NCBI GenBank assembly: GCA_017450705.1
Contig: JAFSTC010000053.1
Coordinates: forward strand, 30,517-94,516
Direction of reading: 5' to 3'
Length of the DNA: 64,000 bases
Origin: Lentisphaeria bacterium
GTDB lineage: Bacteria > Verrucomicrobiota > Lentisphaeria > Victivallales > Victivallaceae
The notes under the pieces were generated by a model that had not been told where the DNA came from, ran no database searches, and worked only from the letters and a program-made list of their open reading frames with translations. Made by a program: the position numbers and the translations under genes. Positions 27,310 through 36,701 of the stretch are shown here, in pieces (position 1 is the first letter of the stretch; the number at the start of each line of letters is the position of its first letter).

Positions 27310-27315
27310 GTCTTT

Positions 27316-27933
27316 TCACCTTTCGAGATGGTGGAACTCCAGCAGGGAGTTCATCCAGTTGTTGAGGCTGTTCCAGTATTCCGGACGGCACGCGGGAAGG
27401 GGCGAGTCGTCGATGCCGGAGGCGACGAGGTTCTCCAGAAAGTCGTTCTGCTCCCGGGTCACGCCCTCGGGCAGCAGGCCGTTTTCGTACAAGTAGGCGC
27501 ACTTGAGGACAACGGCGCACTGGACGAGGCTCCAGACATTTTCCCCCTCCTCCGGGGCGGACAGATGGCGGTACACCGAGACCGCCGCGTCGTAAGTGTA
27601 GGGCTGGGGCAGATTTTCCGGCAGACTGCGCAGCAGGAACGCGCCGATCTTCACCGCCATCTTGTAGGAAAGCTGCCGGTCGGCGACCCCGGTGAAGTCG
27701 TTGAGGAGTTCCACCCGGTCGGCGGTGTGCAGATCGCCGGGCACGTCGTCCTTGTACTCGATGCCCAGTTCGCGGTAGAGATCCGCCAAGGGAGTCTTCT
27801 TTTCGCCGATCGTCTGGGCGCCGTGGATGACGAAGCTGATCCGGCCGCAGTCGGGGCTCGCGCCCCGCACGATGAGCGCGGACTCCCGGTACGGGCGCTT
27901 TTCGAGGACCAGCAGCTGTGTGGTGACGATCAT
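27316..27933 (-). CDS. recO: DNA repair protein RecO
   Basis: The protein has 205 residues. The N-terminal OB-fold opening (TTQLLVLEKRPYRESALIVRGASPDCGRISFVIHGAQ pattern, quoted here only in part: YRESALIV, ISFVIHGA) and the helical C-terminal part fit RecO, which loads RecA with RecR. The four-Cys zinc finger present in many RecO proteins is not complete here. Similarity is good but not perfect. It follows gatB by 10 bp. Confidence 0.7.
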   Translation of the reverse strand: MIVTTQLLVLEKRPYRESALIVRGASPDCGRISFVIHGAQTIGEKKTPLADLYRELGIEYKDDVPGDLHTADRVELLNDFTGVADRQLSYKMAVKIGAFLLRSLPENLPQPYTYDAAVSVYRHLSAPEEGENVWSLVQCAVVLKCAYLYENGLLPEGVTREQNDFLENLVASGIDDSPLPACRPEYWNSLNNWMNSLLEFHHLER

Positions 27934-27943
27934 GCGGGAAAAC

Positions 27944-29383
27944 CTACTGCAGCTGTTTTTTGAGTTCGGCGATGACCAGCTGGGGATTGGCCTTGCCCTT
28001 CGAGAGCTTCATCACCTGGCCCACCAGATACTGGAGCACCCGCTCGTTGCCGGCGCGGTACTCCTCCGCCTGTTTGGGATTGTTGGCGATCGCCTCGGCG
28101 ACGACGGAGGAGATCGCTCCGCTGTCGCTCACCTGCGCGAGACCCTTTTCGCCGATGATGGTTTTGGCTGATTTGCCCGTGGCGTACATTTCGGCAAAGA
28201 CCTCCTTGCCGATCTTGCCGTTGATGACGCCGGAGGAGATGACATCGGTCAGCTCCGCCAGACCCTCGGGGGTGATGCGGCACTCCCTGATGGAAATCTT
28301 GTCCTCGCCCAGCAGACGCAGCAGTTCGGAGGAGATCCAGTTGGCGACGAGCTTCGGGGTCTTCGCCTTTTTGGCGGAGGCGTCGAACCAGGCGGCCAGC
28401 TCCCGGTCGGCCGTCAGGACGCCCGCGTCATAGGCCGTGACGCCGTAGGACTCCTGAAAGCGCTTGCGCATGGCCGCGGGCAGCTCCGGCAGCGCGGCGC
28501 GGACGGCTTCGATCTCCTCGTCGGTGAAGACCACGGGCATGAGGTCCGGATCCGGGAAGTAGCGGTAGTCGTGGGCGGCCTCCTTGGTGCGCATGAGGTA
28601 GCTTTCGCCCTGATCGTCGTTCCAGCCCCGGGTCTCCTGACGGATCTTTTCGCCCCGGTCCAGAAGTTCGCTCTGACGCCAGATCTCGTAGTCCACGGCC
28701 CGGTGGACGGCCCGGAAGCTGTTGAGATTTTTGAGTTCGATCTTGGTGCCGAACTCCTTCTGCCCGACGGGGCGCAAAGAGATGTTGACGTCGCAGCGCA
28801 TCTGGCCCTTTTCCATATCGCAGTCGCCCACGTCGCCGAAGCGCATGATCTCCTTGAGGGAGGTGAGGTAGGCGTAGGCCTCGTCGGCGCTGCGCATGTC
28901 CGGTTCGCTCACGACCTCCATCAGGGGGACGCCGGCGCGGTTGTAGTCAACGCCGCTGCCCTCGGCGGAGTGGACGAGTTTCGCCGCATCCTCTTCCAGG
29001 TGGATGCGGGTGATGCCGATATATTTGTCCGGCAGGGGCGCGCCGGAGAGCCCGGTCCCCTCCAGTTTGATCCGGCCGTGTTCGCAGAAGGGCAGATCGT
29101 ACTGGGAGATCTGGTAGTTTTTGGGCATGTCCGGGTAGAAGTAGCTCTTGCGGTCGAACTTGCTGAACTTGGCGATGGTGCATTCGGTGAGCAGTCCCGC
29201 GCGGACGGTCGTCATGATCGCGCGGCGGTTGGGGACGGGGAGCACCCCCGGGTACCCCATGCACACCGGACACACGTGGGTGTTGGGCGGCGCGCCGCTG
29301 CCGTTGGCGCACGAGCAGAACATCTTGCTCTTCGAACGGATCTCGATGTGGGTCTCGAGACCGATGACGGCTTCGTATTTCAT
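27944..29383 (-). CDS. gatB: aspartyl/glutamyl-tRNA amidotransferase subunit B
   Basis: The protein has 479 residues. GLETHIEIRSKSKMFCSC, then CPVCMGYPGVLPVPN, YFYPDMPKNYQISQYD, and a C-terminal YqeY-like helical domain (EYRAGNERVLQYLVGQVMK) mark GatB. It amidates Glu-tRNA(Gln) and Asp-tRNA(Asn) with GatA and GatC, which are not here. I start at ATG 29383, since the ETHIE strand follows directly. It is the first gene of a seven-gene operon. Confidence 0.96.
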   Translation of the reverse strand: MKYEAVIGLETHIEIRSKSKMFCSCANGSGAPPNTHVCPVCMGYPGVLPVPNRRAIMTTVRAGLLTECTIAKFSKFDRKSYFYPDMPKNYQISQYDLPFCEHGRIKLEGTGLSGAPLPDKYIGITRIHLEEDAAKLVHSAEGSGVDYNRAGVPLMEVVSEPDMRSADEAYAYLTSLKEIMRFGDVGDCDMEKGQMRCDVNISLRPVGQKEFGTKIELKNLNSFRAVHRAVDYEIWRQSELLDRGEKIRQETRGWNDDQGESYLMRTKEAAHDYRYFPDPDLMPVVFTDEEIEAVRAALPELPAAMRKRFQESYGVTAYDAGVLTADRELAAWFDASAKKAKTPKLVANWISSELLRLLGEDKISIRECRITPEGLAELTDVISSGVINGKIGKEVFAEMYATGKSAKTIIGEKGLAQVSDSGAISSVVAEAIANNPKQAEEYRAGNERVLQYLVGQVMKLSKGKANPQLVIAELKKQLQ

Positions 29384-29430
29384 CTTTTCGGAAACCTCTT
29401 CTTTATAAGGATGATTTCTGCACACTTTAT

Positions 29431-29459
29431 AATTTAACGGGAAAATGTCTCTTTGTCAA
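29431..29459 (-). promoter_or_regulatory. promoter of the gatB-lepB operon
   Basis: Minus strand: consensus TTGACA (29454-29459), 17 bp spacer, TAAATT (29431-29436). Confidence 0.7.
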
Positions 29460-29470
29460 TGGAAAAAATC

Positions 29471-29499
29471 TTGCAAGCGGGGCTTTTTCATGTTACTTT
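29471..29499 (+). promoter_or_regulatory. promoter of rpoN
   Basis: TTGCAA (29471-29476), 17 bp spacer, TACTTT (29494-29499). It lies 28 bp before the start codon, back to back with the gatB promoter. Confidence 0.55.
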
Positions 29500-29526
29500 A
29501 TAACGTCGATCAAGGAAACGGGCTCC

Positions 29527-30939
29527 ATGGAAAACAGTCTTGCGCAGAACATCCGGCTTCAGCAGAAGCAGAGCATCTCCCCGCTGCAGCAGCAGGCGGC
29601 GGAGCTTCTGCATCTTTCGCGGCAGGAACTGGAAACGCGCATCGACAGGGAACTTGCGACCAATCCGCTCCTGGAGGAGGACACCGCGCCCCCGCAGGAG
29701 AACGCCGGGGAGGAGACGGAACCCTCCCGGGATGACGGTGCGCGGGACGACGACGCGCCCTCCGAACTGGACGCCGAACGCATGATCTGGGGCGACGATC
29801 TGCCCGTTTCCGCCGCCTCCCGGGATCCGGACGACGACGGGGACTTCTGGTCCGGCGCGCCCGCACCCCCGCCCTCCATGGAGGAACAGCTCGCCTCCGA
29901 AGTCGCCACAAGCGGCCTCGACGACAGGATGAAGGAGCTGGCCTCGTGCATCATCGACAACCTGGACGCCCGGGGATTCCTCGCTTCCCATCCCGCCGAT
30001 CTGGCCATGCTGTGCAACGCGGACATGGAGGAGATGGACCGGGCGCTGGCGCTGGTCCGCTCCTTCGATCCGCCGGGGATCGCCGCCCGGGATCTGAGCG
30101 AGTGCCTGCGCCTCCAGCTGGCGAGGAAGAACGCCCTCACCCCCCTGATGGAAAAGCTGACGGAAAAGGATTCCCTCGACGAGATCGCCGCCAATCACCT
30201 GCCGCGGCTGGCCGCCCGGCTCGGCGTCTCCATGGAGGAGCTCAAAAAAGCCCTGGCGGAGCTCAAAAAACTCAACCCGGCTCCGGGATCGGAACTGGCG
30301 CCCCAGACCCTCATGCCCGCCGATCCGGAGCTGGAGATCGTCCGCCGGGGAGACGATTACGCGGTCGTTTCCTCCGGCTCCCGGGAGCGCTCGCTCTTCA
30401 TCCCGGAACGCTACGAGAAACTGCTGCAGGACCCGAACCTCTCCGGCAGCGACCGGTCGTACATCGAGGAGAAGATGCGCTCGGCCCGGGAGCTCATCAG
30501 GGCGCTGCGCCTGCGGGGCGACACCGTCTCGGGCATCGGAAAAGTCCTGATCCGGACCCAGCGGGATTTCCTCGACAGGGGCCCCGCCGCGCTGAAGCCC
30601 CTCACCATGAAGCAGGCCGGTGAGATCCTCGGTCTCCACGAAACCACCGTCAGCCGCGCCGTGGCGGGCAAATACGTGCGCACCCCCCGGGGGATCTTCC
30701 CCCTCCGGTACTTCTTTTCCGGCGGTTACAAGAGCAGCGAGGGCGAGGACGTGGCCTCCCGCGCCGTCCAGGAGAAACTGCGGGAACTGGTGGCACAGGA
30801 GGATCCCCGCGATCCCCTGTCGGACGACAAACTGGCGAAGCTCCTGCGCGAAGAGGGGCTCGATGTCGCCCGCCGCACCATCGCCAAGTACCGTGAGCTC
30901 CTCAGGATCCCCAGCTCCCGTCTGCGGAAGCAGTACTGA
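29527..30939 (+). CDS. rpoN: RNA polymerase sigma-54 factor
   Basis: The protein has 470 residues. Region I is Gln/Leu-rich (IRLQQKQSISPLQQQAAELLHL), region II is acidic (about 50-100), and region III ends in the RpoN box ARRTIAKYRE (about 448-457). LHETTVSRAVAGKYVRTPRG is the sigma-54 helix-turn-helix. It recognises -24/-12 promoters and needs an AAA+ activator, none of which is in this window. The 3' end overlaps the convergent AraC gene by 38 bp. Confidence 0.96.
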   Translation: MENSLAQNIRLQQKQSISPLQQQAAELLHLSRQELETRIDRELATNPLLEEDTAPPQENAGEETEPSRDDGARDDDAPSELDAERMIWGDDLPVSAASRDPDDDGDFWSGAPAPPPSMEEQLASEVATSGLDDRMKELASCIIDNLDARGFLASHPADLAMLCNADMEEMDRALALVRSFDPPGIAARDLSECLRLQLARKNALTPLMEKLTEKDSLDEIAANHLPRLAARLGVSMEELKKALAELKKLNPAPGSELAPQTLMPADPELEIVRRGDDYAVVSSGSRERSLFIPERYEKLLQDPNLSGSDRSYIEEKMRSARELIRALRLRGDTVSGIGKVLIRTQRDFLDRGPAALKPLTMKQAGEILGLHETTVSRAVAGKYVRTPRGIFPLRYFFSGGYKSSEGEDVASRAVQEKLRELVAQEDPRDPLSDDKLAKLLREEGLDVARRTIAKYRELLRIPSSRLRKQY

Positions 30940-31765
30940 CGGTCCTGCGCCGCCACGCCCGGGGCGAGAGGCCGCAGCTCTTTTTGAAATCCCGCGAAAA
31001 ATGGGCCTGATCGAAATACCCCGTGCGCCCGGCGATCTCCTTGATGCTCAATTCGGAGCCCTCCAGCAGCTGGCGGGCCAGCCGGATCCGCGTAGAGCGC
31101 CTGTACCCCGAGGCGGTGGTGCCGCAGCAGCGCCGGAACGCCCGCTGGAGCGTGGAGACCGAGCATCCGGCGCCTTCGGCCAGTTCCGTCAGGGGGAGAT
31201 CCTCCCCCGGCCGGGTCTCGATGATCCGGATGGCCCGGTTGAGAGCGTCCGGGTAGGCGCTGTTGCGCGCCCCTTCCGCCGAGAGGGTCGAAATCAGTTC
31301 GAGGATCCGCCCGTTGACGACGGCGACGGCTTCCGGGGATTTCCCGGCCAGCGCCGAACCGATGGCGGCGATAAGCCTCTCAACGGCTTCCGGGTCGCTC
31401 AGGCGGATGAGGCGCGTTCCGTAGAGCGAAAACCCCGAGAGAGCGGCGTCCAGCAAAGTCCCTTGAAGCAGCAGCGCCCGCTTGCGGAACCCCCGGCGGC
31501 TGTTCAGCACGGCGAAGTTGGGATGACAGATCATGAGGAGATCCCCCGGGACCAGTTCGAACTTTTCCCCGTCGATGTCCGCGGCCAACTCCCCCTCCAG
31601 CAGAAGTTCGATGGCCAGATACGGCGGATTGCGCAACTCCCAGCGGTAGGCCCCCGCATATTTCGTCCCGGTCACCGAGAGCGGCCACAGCTGACGGGCC
31701 TGCGGACTGCCGGCGTCCCATGATTCCTTCTCGTGCCACACCGGCTTTTGCGAAATCGGCGCCAT
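30902..31765 (-). CDS. AraC-family transcriptional regulator
   Basis: The protein has 287 residues. A cupin-like sensor domain (about 30-130; IELLLEGELAADIDGEKFELVPGDLLMI) leads to the C-terminal AraC DNA-binding domain (about 180-270: LPLTELAEGAGCSVSTLQRAFRRCCG and LSIKEIAGRTGYFDQAHFSRDFKKSCGLSPRAWR). It is divergent from the pseudopilin-DUF4838 operon and probably controls it. Three TTTTTACA elements in the gap are candidate binding sites. Confidence 0.9.
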   Translation of the reverse strand: MAPISQKPVWHEKESWDAGSPQARQLWPLSVTGTKYAGAYRWELRNPPYLAIELLLEGELAADIDGEKFELVPGDLLMICHPNFAVLNSRRGFRKRALLLQGTLLDAALSGFSLYGTRLIRLSDPEAVERLIAAIGSALAGKSPEAVAVVNGRILELISTLSAEGARNSAYPDALNRAIRIIETRPGEDLPLTELAEGAGCSVSTLQRAFRRCCGTTASGYRRSTRIRLARQLLEGSELSIKEIAGRTGYFDQAHFSRDFKKSCGLSPRAWRRRTVSTASADGSWGS

Positions 31766-31783
31766 TTTCCCACCCTTGAGCTG

Positions 31784-31845
31784 TTTTTACACGATTTTTC
31801 CCGGCATCAAGCTGGATTTTTACAAAAAAATGACCTGTTTTTACA
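31784..31845. promoter_or_regulatory. three direct TTTTTACA half-sites, candidate AraC operator
   Basis: TTTTTACA occurs at 31784-31791, 31817-31824 and 31838-31845, as CTGTTTTTACA-like units in the same orientation. Centre spacings are 33 and 21 bp, close to three and two helical turns. AraC-type regulators bind paired direct half-sites about 21 bp apart. Binding is inferred. Confidence 0.55.
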
Positions 31846-31866
31846 AAATATACAACATCATACCCG

Positions 31867-31895
31867 TTGTTTCAAGCCGGGTTCCGGGGTATAAT
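31867..31895 (+). promoter_or_regulatory. promoter of the pseudopilin-DUF4838 operon
   Basis: TTGTTT (31867-31872), 17 bp spacer, perfect TATAAT (31890-31895). The weak -35 box fits a promoter that needs an activator bound at the half-sites upstream. Confidence 0.65.
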
Positions 31896-31948
31896 ATGTC
31901 ATGTTCGATGATTTTGCATCCGAAATTTCCAACGAAAGGAGTGTCTTC

Positions 31949-32656
31949 ATGTCCGTCAATGTTTTCAAGCCGTCCGCGGGGAGGGGGATCCGCCGTTTCA
32001 CCCTGATCGAGCTTCTGGTCGTGATCGCCATCATCGCCATTCTTGCCGCCATGCTGATGCCGGCGCTGAGTCAGGCCCGGGACCGGGCGAAGAGATCCAC
32101 GTGCCAGAACAATCTCAAGCAGATAGGGCTGGGGGTTCATCTCTATCTGGCGGGCAGCAATGAATTTTTCCCGCTGCTGCGTCTCACCTCCACCGCGGAT
32201 TCGTCGTATGCCCTGTCGAAATTCGTGGAAAAGATGAATCCCACGCTCAAGACCCTGCCTTCGATCTGTCCGGCCGACACCGAATTGCGCAAGGCCACGG
32301 GCTACAAGGGCGGCTGGGGCTCCACGTTCTATTACAGTTACGGGATCAACAAGCACGTGGTACACGACCACAGCTGCCGTTCACAGAATCTGGCCAGTTT
32401 CAGCAAACACTCCGAACTGCTGCTGCTCGCCGACGGCGGCAGCCCTACCATCGCCTGCAACGCGCAGCAGTTCCGCACCCGGCACAACAGCGACTTCAAC
32501 GCGCTGATGATGGACGGCCACGTGGTGAGCTTCAAGGGCAAGATCCAGGGCGACTTCAATCTCAACAATCTCCCCAGTCCCTACAAATACTATTTTCAGG
32601 CCAACGCCAAACTGCCGATCTGGGGCGGTTACAGTACGGACGGCGTGAAGCAGTAG
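31949..32656 (+). CDS. pseudopilin-like protein with H-X9-DG domain
   Basis: The protein has 235 residues. The leader [16 protein letters not shown] precedes [24 protein letters not shown] with Glu at +5; Arg, not Gly, stands at -1. [13 protein letters not shown] is an exact H-X9-DG motif. AAAGGAG lies 7 bp before ATG 31949. It begins an operon with the DUF4838 gene (15 bp gap), the same position the first pseudopilin has relative to carbohydrate genes at 1256. Probably exported and anchored in the envelope; role unknown. Confidence 0.9.
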   Translation: MSVNVFKPSAGRGIRRFTLIELLVVIAIIAILAAMLMPALSQARDRAKRSTCQNNLKQIGLGVHLYLAGSNEFFPLLRLTSTADSSYALSKFVEKMNPTLKTLPSICPADTELRKATGYKGGWGSTFYYSYGINKHVVHDHSCRSQNLASFSKHSELLLLADGGSPTIACNAQQFRTRHNSDFNALMMDGHVVSFKGKIQGDFNLNNLPSPYKYYFQANAKLPIWGGYSTDGVKQ

Positions 32657-32671
32657 AGGAGGGAGAACATC

Positions 32672-35515
32672 ATGCGTTTCATCTGGTTAACATGTCTGTT
32701 TCTCTTCGCCTCGGCGGCCGCGGGTGAAGTGACGCTGGTGCGCGACGGCAAACCCTGCGCGGAGATCGTTCTGCGGAGCGATGCCGTGTCCTCCGCTCAA
32801 CTGGCGGCTTTCGAACTCAACCATCACATCCGCCTCATCACGGGGACCGAACTCCCCGTCCTGCGGGCCGCCTCCGGCAAGGCCGGGACCGTCATCGAAC
32901 TGGGGACCGAACAGCGTCCCTTCAAGGAGGAATACGCCTGCGTCTCGGTCAAGCCGGGCAAGATCCGTCTGTGGGGCTACGACGCCCCCCGCCGCGCCCC
33001 CGTGGATTACGCCGACGCCAAAACCTTCCCCAAGGGGTCGCTGGGGACGCTCTTTGCCGCCTATGATTTTCTGGAAAAATTCTGCGGCGTCCGCTGGTAC
33101 GCCCCCGGACCGGTCGGCACGGTCTGCACCCCGCGCAGGACCCTTGCCGTGCCGGAGGGAGAAAACCGCGTCGTCTCGGCCACCAGCGGCTTCCGACGCC
33201 TCTCCCCCATGCGCAACCGCTGGACCATAAACAAATTCTACGGTTGCACCTCCCGTGATGCGGCCCTGTTTTTCAAGCGCTGGCGGACCTACGAGTACAG
33301 TCCCGGCGACCAGCACAACATCTACCCCATCTTCTACGAATACTACGCCCCCGCCCAGCGGGACCCCGCATTGCGGGCCATCTTCAAGGAGCGCAGGCTC
33401 AATTACTTCGCCCAGGGCTACGACGGCGTCATGGCCCCCGTCGACAAATACGTCAGAAGAGAGTACCCCAACGACGTCAACCTGCCCCCCGGCATCTGCT
33501 TCTCCGACCCCGGCCCCGTGAAGTATTTCGCCAACATGGCGCTGCGCAAGTACAACAACGAGAAGATCGTGGGCCTGCCCCGGCCCTACACGCCCCGGCT
33601 TCAGGGAAGACCCTTCTACGACGCCGTCAACCACATGGACGCCACCAGCGTCTGCCGCTGCGCCAAGTGTCAGGCCGCCCTCGCCGCGGGCAAAAGTCTC
33701 CACTGGCAGTTCATCGCCAACGTGGCCCGCGAGGCGGCCAAGCTCAACCCCGAGATCAACATCCGCGGCGGCTCCTATCAGGATCGCGCCCCTTTCCCCA
33801 AGGACGTCGACTTCCCCCCCAACACCGGCGTCTCCCTGGCCCTGGGCGTCCACGCGTGGTGGAACCCCGACTTCTACAAGATCCAGCACGACGAATACTA
33901 CGGCAATTACCTCAAGCACTTCGGCGGCAGGAGGATGATCGTCTGGCTCTACCTCTTCGGCCCCTCCTGGGACTCCCTCACCCGCTACAAGCACAAGTAC
34001 TTCCCCGGCATGTACCCCCGCCTCGCGGGAAAGATCGTGAAGGAAATGGCCCGCGACGGCGTCACGGGCGCCATGCTCGAAGTCGAACTGGAGCAGAACA
34101 CCCTCGAAGCCTATCTCGCCTGCATGCTCTTCTATAACGCCGATCTGGACGTGGAAAAGACCATCGACGAGTATTTCGACAAGTACTACATGGAGGCCGC
34201 CCCCGAGATGCGGGCCTTCTACGCCGAGATCGAAAACGCCTTCTGCAACTGGAAAAACTATCCCAAAGACATGTTCGGCCCCAAGGGCGCGGCGGAGAAA
34301 CAGCGCCTCAACTCTCTCGGCAGCGGCATGCTCACCGCCGACCGCAACTGGTCCATCGGCACCCCGGAGCGCATGGCGAAGCTGAAAAAACTCTTCGAAC
34401 AGGCCGAGAAAAAGGCTTCTCCCCTCGTGAAGAAGCGCCTCACCCTGCTGCGCAGGGCCTTCTGGGATCAGACCCTCGCGGGCATGAAGGATCATCTTCT
34501 GCGCGAACGCAACCTCAAGGCCCCCGTCAAGACCGTGACCATTCCCCGCATCGCCGACGCCGCGGGCGATCCCGGCCGGGTGGACTGGGAAAAGGCCGCC
34601 TCCATCGGGGACTGCCACCTCATCACCACCGGCGAGGAAGTCCCCGGCGCCTTCCTGCTCCGCATGGCCGCCGACAGAAAATATCTCTACATGGAGCTCA
34701 TCGACCGCCGCCCCATCACCGCCCGGGGCCACTGGAACAACTATCTTGAAATTTTCCTCTCCCGCGACGGCCAGATGCCCGTGGCCCAGCTGGGCTTCGG
34801 CGTCGGCTGGAAAAGCATGCTGGCGTGGAAGACCGACCTCATCAACGACGCCGTCAACGTCTCAAGCGTCCCCCCCGCCGAAGTCTACGGCGCGAACTTC
34901 AAGCTCATCGACGAGCAGAAAATCTGGCACTGGCGCGCGGCCTTCTCCCTCGAAAAACTCTTCGGCCCGGGCCCCCTCGACCGCTTCCGCATGAACCTGC
35001 GGCGCAAGACCCCCGAAAACCGCCTGTGCTGGAACCGCTTCTTCGCCTCCTCGCAGGACTGCCTCGAACCCGGTATTTTGGGCAGCGTCCTCATCCGCGA
35101 CAGGAACCGCCCCGAAGATCTGCCCTTCGCCCAGACCCGCTTCCGCAACGAGATCGGCACCTGGCGGATGCTGGAGGGCTTCCTCCGCTTCACCTGTAAG
35201 CCCGGTGCGGCCCATGTCCGCTTCACAGGCAAAAAAGACGGCCTGATCTTCAACACCCCCGTGGCCGCCGGGAAGGGCCAGTCCGTCACCGTGAGTTACC
35301 TTTCGTCCAAAGACGTCGCCCTGCGCATCATGCTGATCCCCCGGGACGGCGTCAAACGCTTCCCCTCCGTGGTGAAACGGGCGGTCAAAGCCGGGAACGG
35401 CCGCTTCTCCGCCGCCTTCCCGCCCCTGAAGCAGGGCGACGCCTTCACCGTCGTCCTCTCCTCCGACGGGCCGGAGGAATTCGACATCTCACAAGTCCAA
35501 GTTTCGTTCAAATGA
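32672..35515 (+). CDS. secreted DUF4838-type glycosidase-like protein
   Basis: The protein has 947 residues. After the signal peptide (MRFIWLTCLFLFASAAAG) an N-terminal alpha-glucuronidase/GH20b-like domain (AAFELNHHIRLITGTELPV) leads into a DUF4838-type barrel: LGTLFAAYDFLEKFCGVRWYAPGP is the family hallmark, then VCRCAKCQA and GVHAWW. A C-terminal CBM9-like sandwich (about 610-800; YLYMELIDRRPITARGHWNNYLEIFLSRDG pattern) follows, and a small beta domain. The substrate is unknown. Its stop overlaps the next start (ATGA). Confidence 0.82.
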   Translation: MRFIWLTCLFLFASAAAGEVTLVRDGKPCAEIVLRSDAVSSAQLAAFELNHHIRLITGTELPVLRAASGKAGTVIELGTEQRPFKEEYACVSVKPGKIRLWGYDAPRRAPVDYADAKTFPKGSLGTLFAAYDFLEKFCGVRWYAPGPVGTVCTPRRTLAVPEGENRVVSATSGFRRLSPMRNRWTINKFYGCTSRDAALFFKRWRTYEYSPGDQHNIYPIFYEYYAPAQRDPALRAIFKERRLNYFAQGYDGVMAPVDKYVRREYPNDVNLPPGICFSDPGPVKYFANMALRKYNNEKIVGLPRPYTPRLQGRPFYDAVNHMDATSVCRCAKCQAALAAGKSLHWQFIANVAREAAKLNPEINIRGGSYQDRAPFPKDVDFPPNTGVSLALGVHAWWNPDFYKIQHDEYYGNYLKHFGGRRMIVWLYLFGPSWDSLTRYKHKYFPGMYPRLAGKIVKEMARDGVTGAMLEVELEQNTLEAYLACMLFYNADLDVEKTIDEYFDKYYMEAAPEMRAFYAEIENAFCNWKNYPKDMFGPKGAAEKQRLNSLGSGMLTADRNWSIGTPERMAKLKKLFEQAEKKASPLVKKRLTLLRRAFWDQTLAGMKDHLLRERNLKAPVKTVTIPRIADAAGDPGRVDWEKAASIGDCHLITTGEEVPGAFLLRMAADRKYLYMELIDRRPITARGHWNNYLEIFLSRDGQMPVAQLGFGVGWKSMLAWKTDLINDAVNVSSVPPAEVYGANFKLIDEQKIWHWRAAFSLEKLFGPGPLDRFRMNLRRKTPENRLCWNRFFASSQDCLEPGILGSVLIRDRNRPEDLPFAQTRFRNEIGTWRMLEGFLRFTCKPGAAHVRFTGKKDGLIFNTPVAAGKGQSVTVSYLSSKDVALRIMLIPRDGVKRFPSVVKRAVKAGNGRFSAAFPPLKQGDAFTVVLSSDGPEEFDISQVQVSFK

Positions 35516-36696
35516 CGTTCCGTAAAAATTACGACATCGCCGTCTGCGGCGGGGGCATCGCGGGCGTTTCCGCCGCCGTGGCCGCCGCCCGCCGGGGGTG
35601 CAGAACGGTCCTCATCGAGAAGACCCTCCAGCCCGGGGGCCTCGCCACCAACGGCCTCGTCCTCGTCTATCTGCCCCTCTGCGACGGCAGGGGAAACCAG
35701 CTCCTCTTTGGCCTCCCCGAGGAACTCATGCGTCTGGCCAACAAGTACGGTCCCTGCCGCCTCGACGAAAACTGGCGCGAAAAAAACGAGCGCATGCAGG
35801 TGAACTTCTCCCCCGCCTCCTGCGTCCTGGCCCTCGACGAAGTGCTGGAAGACGCCGGCGTCGACGTCTGGCTCGACACCGTCATCACCGGCGTCAAAAT
35901 GGAAAACCGCCGCCTGAAAGCCGTCGAGGTCTTCAACAAAAGCGGCTTCGGCGCCATCGAAGCCAAGTGCTTCGTCGACTCGACGGGCGACGCCGACGTG
36001 GCCTTTCTCGCCGGAAACGCCTGCCGGAACTCCGCCAACGCCATGGTCCTCTGGGCCTTGGAGCACCGCGGAGAACCGGGAAAAGACGACATTCCCCAAG
36101 ACGAATACGCCGCGGGTGCCATCCCCGTCGCGGGCAGCATCAGCGCCGCCATGCGCGCCGATCCCCTGAAAAAACTCTTTTCCGACGAACCCCTCTCAGG
36201 CCAACTCGTCACCCGCTTTGCCCTCGAAGGCCGCCGCCGCTACCGCCGCGACCTCGCCCGCCTCGGCGCGAAAAAAACCTCCCGCTTCCCCGTGGCCCTG
36301 CCCGGTCAAGTCCCCCTGCGCCGCACCCGCGCGATCGCAGGCCGCATGACCGTCACCGACGAAGACGAGGGCAAAAGCCTCCCCAAAGCGATCACCCGAC
36401 TGGGCGACTGGCGCGGAAGAGGCCGCGTATGGGAGATCCCCTACCCCGCTCTTCTCCCCGACAACGTCGAGGGACTCCTCGCCGCCGGACGGTGCATCTC
36501 CGCCCTCGGCTCCGCCTGGGAGGCCGTCCGCGTCATCCCCGTCGCCGCCAAGACCGGCGAAGTTTCCGGCATCGCCGCCGCGCTATCCGTCCGCCGGAAC
36601 CTCACCCCCGGCGCGCTCCCCTTCCCCCTTCTCGCAAAAGAACTGCAGGCCATAACCCCGCCCGAGGCCCTGCCCCGGGCATGCAAGGAGATCTGA
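35512..36696 (+). CDS. FAD-dependent oxidoreductase
   Basis: The protein has 394 residues of the FAD-dependent oxidoreductase type seen in polysaccharide gene clusters. CGGGIAGVSAAVAAARRG is the dinucleotide loop, followed by LIEKTLQPGGLATNG; later come VDSTGDADVAFLAG, EIPYPALLPDNVEGLLAAGRCIS and the C-terminal FAD-binding end. No signal peptide. It is coupled to the DUF4838 gene by ATGA, and probably oxidises a sugar or related product. The reaction is unknown. Confidence 0.85.
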   Translation: MTFRKNYDIAVCGGGIAGVSAAVAAARRGCRTVLIEKTLQPGGLATNGLVLVYLPLCDGRGNQLLFGLPEELMRLANKYGPCRLDENWREKNERMQVNFSPASCVLALDEVLEDAGVDVWLDTVITGVKMENRRLKAVEVFNKSGFGAIEAKCFVDSTGDADVAFLAGNACRNSANAMVLWALEHRGEPGKDDIPQDEYAAGAIPVAGSISAAMRADPLKKLFSDEPLSGQLVTRFALEGRRRYRRDLARLGAKKTSRFPVALPGQVPLRRTRAIAGRMTVTDEDEGKSLPKAITRLGDWRGRGRVWEIPYPALLPDNVEGLLAAGRCISALGSAWEAVRVIPVAAKTGEVSGIAAALSVRRNLTPGALPFPLLAKELQAITPPEALPRACKEI

Positions 36697-36701
36697 AATC
36701 T

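Noticed and set aside
31766..31800. Minus-strand promoter for the AraC gene at 30902
   Set aside because: No -35/-10 pair with proper spacing was found, so none is claimed.
35598..36701. Upstream part of the frame that ends as the small secreted protein
   Set aside because: Only from ATG 36702 is there a ribosome site and a signal peptide; the rest is Arg/Pro-rich shadow of the FAD oxidoreductase.
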